Source: Candidatus Izemoplasmatales bacterium
GTDB taxonomy: Bacteria; Bacillota_I; Bacilli_A; Izemoplasmatales; Hujiaoplasmataceae
NCBI GenBank assembly: GCA_028691335.1
Contig: JAQUZK010000030.1
Span: 1-10,455 of the forward strand
Length of the DNA: 10,455 bases
Direction: 5' to 3'
In this document: positions 1 through 6,229 of the stretch, piece after piece
How the letters are laid out: every line of letters starts with the position of its first letter
How positions within the stretch are numbered: position 1 is the first letter of the stretch
Translations under genes and position numbers: made by a program
The notes under the pieces: model-generated
What the model was told of the DNA's origin: nothing
The model's database searches: none
The model's input: the letters and a program-made list of their open reading frames with translations, nothing else

Positions 1-11
1 TATTTTGCTTT

Positions 12-20
12 AGGAGGTGA
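12..20 (+). promoter_or_regulatory. Strong Shine-Dalgarno deciding the start of the first gene
   Basis: AGGAGGTGA is a near-perfect anti-SD complement. It runs into the ATG at 20 (2 bases after AGGAGG) but stands 11 bases before the in-frame TTG at 29. All three forward frames entering from the left stop by base 27 (TAG 11-13, TGA 18-20, TAA 25-27), so an upstream gene may end here and be translationally coupled. Confidence 0.7.
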
Positions 21-28
21 TGTCTAAG

Positions 29-1621
29 TTGGATAATCGAGAAAAGACTTTAGATGAATTTTTTCGTAAGAATGAAGATTCAAAGAAAAACCGTAGTTTA
101 AATAATACAAATTCAAAAAGTATCGATGATTATTTCAATGAGACATCCAAGAAAAAAAAGCATAAAAAAGGTTTCGTTGAAAAAGTAGTAGATTTTTTTA
201 GAATTACTTCTTTCAAAAATAAGTTTGATGAGAACAAAGTAGCTGTAAATGCTAAACATCTAGAAGTTTCAGGTAAAAGTCATTCGCCTAGATTCTGGCG
301 GAAGATTCAAAATTTTTTTATAAAAAGGTTTAGTTTTGAAGCTGGAGTCGATATTTTAGATGAAACTAGTGTCCTTTACCGTAAAAACAGAGTAATCAGA
401 AATATAATTTTTGTTACAAATATAGTTTTTTTATTGTTTACTTTGATTGGCTCAACTGGGTTGGAACGAAATGTAAACTTAATAGTAACGTTTGTAATAT
501 TTTTGATAATGTTTTTCGCTGGTAAGTCTGTAAAAAGATTAAATATGGAAAAACCAAGGACATTACAAAAACAACAAATGGCTGAATATATCAGTGGTAT
601 TTATATTTTAATGATGGCTGTTACTGTGTATATTAAATTAAGACTTACTTTAGGCGATACTATGGAAGGAGGATTCTTTTCCATAACGCAAGCTGGGTAT
701 TCTTTAATTTATTTTTCATTAGTAGTTATTGCGCTTTATCAAGACCCTAAATTATTAAACGTTATATTTAAAGTAACAATTATTGTTATGACAATAATTC
801 ATGTAGTAATTTTATATCCTCTATATCAATATGCAGGTAATTTTACAGAATTATGGGCTTACATGTCATCTAATAATGGAGCTGTAATAATCGATTTACT
901 TTTAAGAACATTAGTGTTAGCGATTTTTATGGTTGGGTTATATTCGACAGTAAAAATTTCTGAAGATATCAATAATAAAAGAAAAAGCGAGTTAGTTAAG
1001 CGCCAAGAAGTTGAAAAAGACTTTAAGTCAGTGGTTTCAGATGTTTTTGATGTTATAACAGTATATAAACAAAGAAGCGAAGATAAAGTTGAAGAAGATA
1101 ACAAAAAAGCTTGTAAAAGAGTCGCGGAAATGTCTGCGAAACTAGGAAGTTTTTTAGGGTATTCTTCTAAGTTATGCCAAGAAATATATGATTATTCAAT
1201 GATACACATTGAAAAACGAGAAATATTAAATACAGATGATTTTGAAACAAAGGATCATTTAGAAGAAATTGATTATAAGAAAATTAGAGAAAAAACAATA
1301 ATTGGTTCAGTAATCATTAAAAGACTTCAGTTAGATAAAAAGGCTGAAGATATAGTGAGAGCGCATTTTGAAAAAACTGTTAATCAAGATTTTATAAAAG
1401 AGATGAACGGAATACAAAATAATCGTGAGTCTCAAGTAATTCTCATAAGTCACATATATGAGATTTTAAGACAGTCAAGAAATTATAAGCGCGAATTAAA
1501 ACATCAAAGAGCTATTGATTTAATTCGTTTAGAGTTTACACCATATTTTGATCCACAAATCATTGATAGATTTATAAAATACGCTGATGATTTTGAATCA
1601 ATTTATTATCATCTTGTTTAA
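29..1621 (+). CDS. Six-helix membrane protein with degenerate HD-GYP-like C-terminal domain
   Basis: Exact function unknown; I read it as a membrane protein with a decayed HD-GYP-type domain. Numbering from TTG at 29: residues 1-115 are hydrophilic, Lys/Asn-rich and probably cytoplasmic; six hydrophobic helices lie near 122-142, 148-166, 185-206, 222-239, 244-266 and 284-308; a charged helical linker follows (310-360). The last 170 residues follow HD-GYP spacing: a VAEMSAKLG helix (365 on), IHIEK (392-396) where HDIGK is expected, HFE (446-448) where HHE is expected, SH (474-475) replacing the usual AD, then SRNYKREL (483-490) and FDPQIIDRFI (507-516). The HD pair, the GYP motif and the later Asp are gone, so c-di-GMP phosphodiesterase activity is unlikely; a binding or scaffold role is inference. 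Start: the strong AGGAGGTGA (12-20) overlaps ATG 20 with too little spacing, so in-frame TTG 29 is preferred; GTG 17 and ATG 20 are alternatives. It ends 17 bases before metK, so the two are probably co-transcribed. Confidence 0.62.
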   Translation: MDNREKTLDEFFRKNEDSKKNRSLNNTNSKSIDDYFNETSKKKKHKKGFVEKVVDFFRITSFKNKFDENKVAVNAKHLEVSGKSHSPRFWRKIQNFFIKRFSFEAGVDILDETSVLYRKNRVIRNIIFVTNIVFLLFTLIGSTGLERNVNLIVTFVIFLIMFFAGKSVKRLNMEKPRTLQKQQMAEYISGIYILMMAVTVYIKLRLTLGDTMEGGFFSITQAGYSLIYFSLVVIALYQDPKLLNVIFKVTIIVMTIIHVVILYPLYQYAGNFTELWAYMSSNNGAVIIDLLLRTLVLAIFMVGLYSTVKISEDINNKRKSELVKRQEVEKDFKSVVSDVFDVITVYKQRSEDKVEEDNKKACKRVAEMSAKLGSFLGYSSKLCQEIYDYSMIHIEKREILNTDDFETKDHLEEIDYKKIREKTIIGSVIIKRLQLDKKAEDIVRAHFEKTVNQDFIKEMNGIQNNRESQVILISHIYEILRQSRNYKRELKHQRAIDLIRLEFTPYFDPQIIDRFIKYADDFESIYYHLV

Positions 1622-1638
1622 GGAATAGGAGAGTTATT

Positions 1639-2802
1639 ATGTATAAATATTTTACATCTGAGTCGGTTACTGAGGGGCACCCAGACAAGATATGTGACCA
1701 AATATCTGATGCGATTTTAGATGCGATATTATCAGAAGATAAAGAAGCTAGGGTAGCTGTTGAAACTGTTGTTTCAACAGGTTTGGTATTAGTAGCTGGA
1801 GAAATTACCACTAAAACTTATGTCGATATGCAAAAAATCATTCGTAAGACGGTCGATGAAATCGGATATAATCGAGGGAAATATGGTTTTGATTCGGATA
1901 ATCTTGCAGTTTTGGTTTGCATAAACGAACAGTCTTTGGATATAGCTGTAGGTGTTAATGAAGGTAATGATAAAGAACAAGGTGCTGGAGACCAAGGTAT
2001 GATGTTTGGTTATGCAGTAAGTGAAACTCCTACATATATGCCAATAACGCATTATTATGCTTCTAAATTGGCTTTGAAGTTAGCTGAAGTAAGGAAAAGT
2101 GAATTGTTGCCATATTTAAGACCAGATGGTAAAACACAAGTTACAGCTACCTTTAATGATTTAGGAAAATGCGATTATTTTACCCATATATTAATCTCAA
2201 CCCAACACGCACCAGAAGTTACTCAAGAAAAAATTAGAAAAGATTTAATTGAATATGTTATTAAGCCAACTATACCTGCTGAGTATATTAGTGAAGAAAC
2301 TGAAATACACATTAATCCTACTGGAAGGTTTGTGGTTGGAGGTCCTTCTGGAGATTCAGGCTTGACAGGCAGAAAAATAATTGTAGATACTTATGGTGGA
2401 AGAGCGCATCATGGTGGAGGGGCTTTTTCTGGAAAAGATCCTTCTAAAGTAGATAGATCAGCTGCTTATATGATGAGATATATAGCGAAAAACATTGTAG
2501 CTAGTGGGTTAGCTGATGAAGCTGAAATTCAAGTGGCTTATGCAATTGGAGAATCAAAACCACTTAGTGTAGGTATCGATTGTTTTGGAACTAACAAGAT
2601 ATCAGAAAATGAAATTCTTGATATTATTAACAGGCATTTTGATTTAAGACCAAAAGCAATCATTGATAAACTAGATTTAAGAAGACCAATCTATAAACAA
2701 GTAGCTGCTTATGGTCATTTTGGAAGAGATGACGTCCAAGTGCCTTGGGAAAGATTAGATATGGTTGATATTTTGAGTACTTACCTTCCTAAAGGAGAGT
2801 GA
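1639..2802 (+). CDS. metK: S-adenosylmethionine synthetase (methionine adenosyltransferase)
   Basis: Makes S-adenosylmethionine from ATP and methionine in the cytosol; normally a homotetramer. At 387 residues it is full length. Visible signatures in order: ESVTEGHPDKICDQ (residues 8-21; ATP/metal binding), GAGDQG (115-120; the ATP-binding signature), GPSGDSGLTGRK (235-246), HGGGAFSGKDPSKVDRSAAY (258-277; the P-loop-like signature), IGES (303-306) and YGHFGR (358-363). The start ATG has AGGAGAG (1627-1633) five bases upstream. It sits 17 bases after the degenerate HD-GYP gene and 6 bases before the LemA-like gene, so it is the middle gene of a probable operon. Low-GC Gram-positives often place an S-box riboswitch before metK; there is no room for one here, so any SAM control would act at the upstream operon promoter, which is outside the window. 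The stop is TGA. SAM from this enzyme feeds MnmL and MnmM encoded on the other strand. Confidence 0.98.
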   Translation: MYKYFTSESVTEGHPDKICDQISDAILDAILSEDKEARVAVETVVSTGLVLVAGEITTKTYVDMQKIIRKTVDEIGYNRGKYGFDSDNLAVLVCINEQSLDIAVGVNEGNDKEQGAGDQGMMFGYAVSETPTYMPITHYYASKLALKLAEVRKSELLPYLRPDGKTQVTATFNDLGKCDYFTHILISTQHAPEVTQEKIRKDLIEYVIKPTIPAEYISEETEIHINPTGRFVVGGPSGDSGLTGRKIIVDTYGGRAHHGGGAFSGKDPSKVDRSAAYMMRYIAKNIVASGLADEAEIQVAYAIGESKPLSVGIDCFGTNKISENEILDIINRHFDLRPKAIIDKLDLRRPIYKQVAAYGHFGRDDVQVPWERLDMVDILSTYLPKGE

Positions 2803-2808
2803 TGATAT

Positions 2809-3294
2809 ATGCTGATGATTTTATCAATCCTTAATATTTTTATCGATATAGCAATTTTCTTTTCGGTATTGTTATTGATTATAGCTGTTGCTTCATTCTT
2901 TATAATTAAAGATATCCAAAAGGAATATAAGAAAGTCTATAGAATAAACTCAAAGTTAGAGATTGAGTTAAGAAAATTAGTTAATTTAATGTATAAGTTT
3001 TTAGAAGACTCGAAATTAGAAGCTTATAATAATGTAGTTATAAAACAATTACCTCATGAAGAAAAAAGAAATTTACTTAAAATAATTGAAGAGGTTTATA
3101 AAGAAGTTCACGTTGAAAAGGAAGAAAACAGTTATATCGTTGAAACATATAATAATCTTGATGAAGTTAGAAGAACTAGAGATAGCAAGGTTTTAGTGTT
3201 TAACCAAAAAATAAATTTATTCCCTTTTAACATCTATGTGAAGATAATGAAATTAGAACAATTTCATACTTTCTTTGATCAACAAGAAAAATAA
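2809..3294 (+). CDS. Small LemA-like membrane protein
   Basis: 161 residues. One long N-terminal hydrophobic helix (about 3-33) is followed by a charged, mostly helical soluble part with a basic, Lys/Tyr-rich start (34-45), the orientation typical of LemA-type proteins. The C-terminal segment RDSKVLVFNQKINLFPFN (124-141) followed by LEQFHTFF (149-156) matches the LemA C-terminal pattern (YN..V..YN..I..FP..I......F....F). LemA proteins are usually about 180-190 residues, so this is a short and divergent version; the N-terminal part of the helical bundle is not clearly recognisable. LemA function is poorly defined. The start ATG at 2809 is preceded by AAAGGAGAG (2791-2799) inside the end of metK; ATG 2815 is in frame but further from the SD. 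It is the last gene of the operon, before the terminator at 3304-3328. An alternative reading is a generic single-pass helical protein. Confidence 0.6.
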   Translation: MLMILSILNIFIDIAIFFSVLLLIIAVASFFIIKDIQKEYKKVYRINSKLEIELRKLVNLMYKFLEDSKLEAYNNVVIKQLPHEEKRNLLKIIEEVYKEVHVEKEENSYIVETYNNLDEVRRTRDSKVLVFNQKINLFPFNIYVKIMKLEQFHTFFDQQEK

Positions 3295-3303
3295 ATAGAA
3301 TTG

Positions 3304-3328
3304 ATGCTAGATTTCTAGCATTTTTTTT
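3304..3328 (+). terminator. Rho-independent terminator of the metK operon
   Basis: ATGCTAG (3304-3310), a four-base loop and CTAGCAT (3315-3321) form a perfect 7-bp stem running into an unbroken T run (3321-3328), ten bases after the stop codon of the LemA-like gene. Confidence 0.88.
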
Positions 3329-3367
3329 GTGATAATTACAAATACAATTTTTTTAAGTTTATGTAAG

Positions 3368-3391
3368 ATAAGTTTTTTAATAACAACTTAT
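3368..3391. repeat. 7-bp inverted repeat upstream of the SemiSWEET promoter
   Basis: ATAAGTT (3368-3374) and AACTTAT (3385-3391) are perfect inverted copies separated by 10 bases and lie about 30 bases before the -10 box at 3423. They are followed by a T-rich stretch (ATTTTT). It could be a weak back-up terminator for the metK operon or an operator; in DNA this AT-rich it may also be chance. Confidence 0.3.
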
Positions 3392-3419
3392 ATTTTTAAA
3401 GTAAAATAAAATGATTTGG

Positions 3420-3428
3420 TGGTATAAT
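3420..3428 (+). promoter_or_regulatory. Extended -10 promoter of the SemiSWEET gene
   Basis: TGG-TATAAT: a perfect -10 hexamer (3423-3428) with the TGn extension. No good -35 hexamer is seen at 16-18 bp, as is tolerated with extended -10 promoters. The predicted transcript starts near 3435, giving a leader of about 22 bases that carries the GGAGG (3447-3451) five bases before the ATG. Confidence 0.7.
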
Positions 3429-3456
3429 AGTTTTAAAAAACATTTTGGAGGCATAA

Positions 3457-3726
3457 ATGGACTTATTTGAAATATTGATGTTAGTTTGTTTTGGTTTTGC
3501 TTGGCCAACATCAATCTATAAAAGTGTAAAAAGTAAATCAACCAAAGGCAAAAGTGTATTATTTTTATATGTAATAATTAGTGGTTATATTTTTGGTATA
3601 ATTCATAAAATAATCAATGACCCAGATTTTGTAATAGGTCTCTATGCTTTAAATGCCTGTATGGTTACGATTGATTTGTTGCTTTATTATAAAAACAAAA
3701 AATTGCCTGAGAATCAAGCAATTTAA
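3457..3726 (+). CDS. SemiSWEET / PQ-loop family three-helix membrane protein
   Basis: 89 residues, the size of a bacterial SemiSWEET half-transporter: three hydrophobic helices (about 5-20, 35-53 and 58-78). SemiSWEETs work as dimers and move sugars or other small solutes across the cytoplasmic membrane. The first helix ends in the family's proline-centred motif WPTSIYKS (16-23), followed by the conserved basic loop KSKSTKGKS (25-33) that leads into helix 2. Asn66 in helix 3 (LYALNACMV) sits about where SemiSWEETs have the substrate-gating Asn; the companion Trp in helix 2 is not evident, so the substrate is unknown and sugar transport should not be assumed. The tail KNKKLPENQAI is polar. It has its own promoter and terminator and appears monocistronic. 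Its last codons also contain the hairpin and A-tract that form the minus-strand terminator of the opposing operon. Confidence 0.78.
   Translation: MDLFEILMLVCFGFAWPTSIYKSVKSKSTKGKSVLFLYVIISGYIFGIIHKIINDPDFVIGLYALNACMVTIDLLLYYKNKKLPENQAI
3691..3724 (-). terminator. Terminator of the mnmL-eamA-mnmM operon, inside the SemiSWEET coding end
   Basis: Read on the minus strand, AAATTGC-TTG / CAG-GCAATTT makes a 10-bp stem (one G-T wobble) with a 5-base loop (plus-strand 3700-3724), followed by TTTTTTGTTTTT, the complement of the A-rich run at 3691-3702. It lies 22 bases after the mnmM stop. On the plus strand the same bases encode the Lys-rich C-terminus and part of the stop codon of the SemiSWEET gene. 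Confidence 0.78.
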
Positions 3727-3738
3727 TATTTTGTTCTT

Positions 3739-3770
3739 ATGAGATCTATAAAGAAGATCTCATTTTTTTT
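3739..3770 (+). terminator. Terminator of the SemiSWEET gene, overlapping the mnmM coding end
   Basis: ATGAGATCT (3739-3747), a 7-base loop and AGATCTCAT (3755-3763) form a perfect 9-bp stem followed by eight Ts (3763-3770). On the minus strand the same bases encode the last residues of MnmM (KKMRSSL and stop), so this signal sits in a translated region of the opposing gene. In the minus direction the hairpin has no T run and should not terminate. Confidence 0.88.
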
Positions 3771-4282
3771 ATTTTGATGATAAATGGAGCGTTTGTTTTA
3801 TTGATTATTTGATATTTAAGTACATCAAAATCATTATTAAGACTCATGCAATAATTTTCAACTTCAATTACTTCCTCTTTATTATGAGGGTAAAGAACTA
3901 TAACTATTTGTCCGTTGATAGTAAGTTTTTCAAGTAAGATGATTAATGACTTTAAAGTAGATGTTGTTTCAGTTCTTATTTCTTTTGAAGAGTTTGGTAA
4001 GTAACCAAGATTATAAATCGCCAAATCTATTAGTTCATCAATATAATTTTGGATAAATTGATGGTCATCATTAATTAAAGTCACATTGTTTATTTTATTT
4101 AATTTAAGTAGTTCATTAGTTTTTTCTAGAGCCATCTTTTGAATATCGAAGGCATATACTTTTTTGGAAATTTTTGATAAAAAAATTGTATCATTACCTA
4201 ATCCAGCTGTCATATCAACAGCACAATTTATAGGGTTGTTTAATTCGATTATTTCGTGGGATAAATCAGTTATTTTAATCAT
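3746..4282 (-). CDS. mnmM: tRNA wobble-uridine methyltransferase MnmM (YtqB family)
   Basis: 178-residue class I SAM-dependent methyltransferase. In Bacillus subtilis YtqB/MnmM catalyses the last step to mnm5(s2)U34 by methylating the 5-aminomethyl group of tRNA wobble uridine. Visible motifs: SAM-binding motif I VDMTAGLGNDT (22-32), acidic strand end FDIQ (45-48), DDHQ (72-75), the family signature YNLGYLP (90-96), the ETT segment (105-107), and the C-terminal NKTNAPFIIKIKK (161-173). A stretch usually read as YHGH plus Gly-rich residues is YPHNKEE here (131-137), a modest divergence. The length is slightly below the roughly 190 residues of B. subtilis YtqB. The start ATG shares four bases (ATGA) with the stop of the upstream EamA gene, a classic translational-coupling overlap, with AGGAG (minus strand, 4295-4299) twelve bases upstream. 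It is the last gene of a three-gene operon headed by mnmL. Confidence 0.85.
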   Translation of the reverse strand: MIKITDLSHEIIELNNPINCAVDMTAGLGNDTIFLSKISKKVYAFDIQKMALEKTNELLKLNKINNVTLINDDHQFIQNYIDELIDLAIYNLGYLPNSSKEIRTETTSTLKSLIILLEKLTINGQIVIVLYPHNKEEVIEVENYCMSLNNDFDVLKYQIINKTNAPFIIKIKKMRSSL

Positions 4283-5196
4283 AGTTTTTTGACTCTCCTG
4301 TTTCTTAAATAGTTTATTCTAGCCGCCCCATATACACCCACAACAATCATCAAGCCGCCAATGATATGATAGAACTCTACTTTTTCATTAAGAAAAATAG
4401 CTCCAGCAATTACAGCTACCATGGTGGATATATTCGAGTAAATGCTGGAAATATGCGCTGGTAGTTTGGAAAGAGAAAAATTTACTAAAAAGAAGCCAAG
4501 TATTGAAGCGACTATTCCTAGGTATACGATAGGTAGGATAACTTCAACATTCATAAGATTTGAAAAATAACTTGGTAATTCTTTATTATTGATTAATTGG
4601 TAAATATAGATTACATTAAAACAAACAGCTCCCATAAGCATCATAATATATGTTATTTCATGAGGTTTATGGTTTTTAGCTGCGTTTCTTGATGCGATGT
4701 TAAATAGTGCAGCAGATATAACTGCCATCAGTAAAAGTCTAAAACCTATAGAATTAAAATCGAAACTAATATTGGTGTTATATAGTTGAATAAAAACAAC
4801 TCCAGCTACACTTAATAAAATAAAAAGGAGCTGAGTAACTAGAGGTTTTTCTTTAAGTATAATAGTAGAAAGAATTGTAACAAAAATTGGAATTAGCGCT
4901 ATCATTAGTCCGGCTTCAGCACTTGTGGTTTCTTTTAATCCATAGGTTTCAAATAAGAAATATAAGATGGGTTGAAAAAAAGCAACAAGAAGGATTGATA
5001 CTGATTCCTTTAGGTTTATACGAATCTTTATAACTTTTGTAAGCCTCAGAACTTCAAAAGTTATAAAGGCGAGTAAGAACCTATAAGCTATTAAACCTAT
5101 AGGGCTAATGTATTCTAAAGCAGTTTTCGACATCATAAAAGAAAAACCAAAAATTATTGAAAACATTAGACCAGAAAGATGCGCTTTTTTATTCAT
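4279..5196 (-). CDS. EamA/DMT-family membrane transporter
   Basis: 305 residues with about ten hydrophobic helices arranged as two EamA repeats (about 8-137 and 152-293), the standard drug/metabolite transporter layout. Typical features: a GFSF segment in helix 1, SPIGLIAYRF at helix 2 (31-40), ETYGLKETTSAEAGLMIAL (83-101) with LKEK (114-117) in the first repeat, and the matching SKLPAHISSIYSN (243-255) with LNEK (269-272) in the second. The tail is strongly basic (RNRRVKKL), consistent with a cytoplasmic C-terminus. Substrates of this family (amino acids, nucleosides, sugars, drugs) cannot be read from sequence. It overlaps mnmL by 8 bases and mnmM by 4, so it is translationally locked between two tRNA-modification genes. 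Its SD, GAGGGG, lies in the end of mnmL just before the ATG. The stop is TGA. Confidence 0.92.
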   Translation of the reverse strand: MNKKAHLSGLMFSIIFGFSFMMSKTALEYISPIGLIAYRFLLAFITFEVLRLTKVIKIRINLKESVSILLVAFFQPILYFLFETYGLKETTSAEAGLMIALIPIFVTILSTIILKEKPLVTQLLFILLSVAGVVFIQLYNTNISFDFNSIGFRLLLMAVISAALFNIASRNAAKNHKPHEITYIMMLMGAVCFNVIYIYQLINNKELPSYFSNLMNVEVILPIVYLGIVASILGFFLVNFSLSKLPAHISSIYSNISTMVAVIAGAIFLNEKVEFYHIIGGLMIVVGVYGAARINYLRNRRVKKL

Positions 5197-6133
5197 GTGA
5201 TTCCCCTCGATAATTCATTCCTTGATATAATTTGTTTTTTCTCATAAGCTTATCGATTTCATTAGCTACGATAAATTTCTTTAGAGTCCATTCGGGAGCT
5301 ATTAAATCGTTTCTATCTGGATCTCCAGTTACTCTATGAATAATAATATTATCATTTAGTAAGCATAGTTGTTTTACTGTAATAGAGACATACTCTTTTA
5401 GAGTTAACAATTTAAATGGCTTTTTAATATAGATTCTAGAAAGCGGAGTGCTATGAGTGATATATAACATGTGGATCTTCACTCCTTGGATATCTAGAGT
5501 GTTTAAAAAATCGGCTGTCTCAAGCATCATTTCTTCAGTTTCTCCAGGAAGACCATTTATTATATGGACAACAACGTTAATATCCCTTTTTCTTAATTCT
5601 GAAACTGTGTTTATAAAAATTTCTAGATTATGACCACGATTGATTTGAACCAATGTTTTATCATGCACAGATTGTAAACCTAGTTCAATTGTTAAATAAG
5701 TTTTTTTATTGATTTCTTCTAAAAGGTCGTAGATTTCTTCAGAAAAACAGTCAGCTCTAGTGCCAATGTTTAAACCAATAATATTTTCATCTAAAGTAAG
5801 AGCCTCATTATAGAGTCTTCTAAGCTTTTTAATTGGACCATAGGTGTTAGAAAATGATTGAAAATAAACTATATACTTACCAACTTTCCATTTTTTTTCC
5901 ATCATTGCTTTTATGGTTGTAAATTGTTCTTTTAAAGAAAAATGTTTATCTCCACCAAATTCTCCGCTACCAGAGTCTGAACAGAAGATACAGCCAGCAG
6001 TGGATATCTTACCATCACGATTTGGACAAGTAAAGCCTCCGTTTAAGGCAATTTTAAAAACCTTCGTGTTAAAACGATGGCGATAAAAGTTATTTAAAGT
6101 GTTATAATGCTTTTCATCTGTAAAAAAAATCAT
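5189..6133 (-). CDS. mnmL: Radical SAM protein MnmL (YtqA family, TIGR01212-type)
   Basis: 314-residue radical SAM enzyme of the YtqA type. YtqA has been linked in Gram-positive bacteria to the step that turns cmnm5(s2)U34 of tRNA into nm5(s2)U34, the substrate of MnmM; I recall this from recent work and treat the exact chemistry as less certain than the family call. The [4Fe-4S] cluster cysteines are C36, C48 and C51 (C-x11-C-x2-C), the unusual wide spacing of this family, within GGFTCPNRDG and GCIFCSDSGSGEF. Further family segments: FQSFSNTYGP (91-100), GTRADC (124-129), ELGLQS (150-155), NGLPGET (193-199) and HRVTGDPDR (266-274). It starts at an ATG with AGGTGAG (6137-6143) just upstream and is the first gene of the operon, with its promoter at 6150-6158. 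Size matches B. subtilis YtqA (about 320). Confidence 0.88.
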   Translation of the reverse strand: MIFFTDEKHYNTLNNFYRHRFNTKVFKIALNGGFTCPNRDGKISTAGCIFCSDSGSGEFGGDKHFSLKEQFTTIKAMMEKKWKVGKYIVYFQSFSNTYGPIKKLRRLYNEALTLDENIIGLNIGTRADCFSEEIYDLLEEINKKTYLTIELGLQSVHDKTLVQINRGHNLEIFINTVSELRKRDINVVVHIINGLPGETEEMMLETADFLNTLDIQGVKIHMLYITHSTPLSRIYIKKPFKLLTLKEYVSITVKQLCLLNDNIIIHRVTGDPDRNDLIAPEWTLKKFIVANEIDKLMRKNKLYQGMNYRGESHE

Positions 6134-6149
6134 AATCTCACCTAAAAAA

Positions 6150-6178
6150 ATTATACCACAGAAACATATCTTTTATAA
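6150..6178 (-). promoter_or_regulatory. Promoter of the mnmL-eamA-mnmM operon
   Basis: On the minus strand, TGG-TATAAT (6158 down to 6150) is a perfect extended -10. The hexamer 17 bp upstream is a weak TTATAA (6178-6173). Transcription should begin near 6143, which is the first base of the AGGTGAG ribosome binding site of mnmL, so the leader would be only about ten bases. Confidence 0.68.
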
Positions 6179-6187
6179 CATTGTATT

Positions 6188-6216
6188 TTTTACTTTAAAC
6201 TAAGCTATAAGTAAAA
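6188..6216. repeat. 8-bp inverted repeat between divergent promoters
   Basis: TTTTACTT (6188-6195) and AAGTAAAA (6209-6216) are perfect inverted copies, 21 bases centre to centre (two helical turns), placed between the mnmL promoter and the promoter at 6230-6257. The geometry suits a dimeric regulator, but the arms are AT-rich and chance is possible. Confidence 0.3.
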
Positions 6217-6229
6217 TTGTGTATTTTTC

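Noticed and set aside
29..140. Resemblance of KTLDEFF to a PCNA-interacting (PIP) box
   Set aside because: Bacteria use a beta clamp with a different QLxLF-type motif, and the motif sits on a membrane protein; the similarity is probably coincidental.
859..2052. Minus-strand open frames at 859-1104, 1572-1811 and 1789-2052
   Set aside because: They lie entirely opposite well-supported genes, lack recognisable motifs and read as low-complexity shadows of AT-rich coding sequence.
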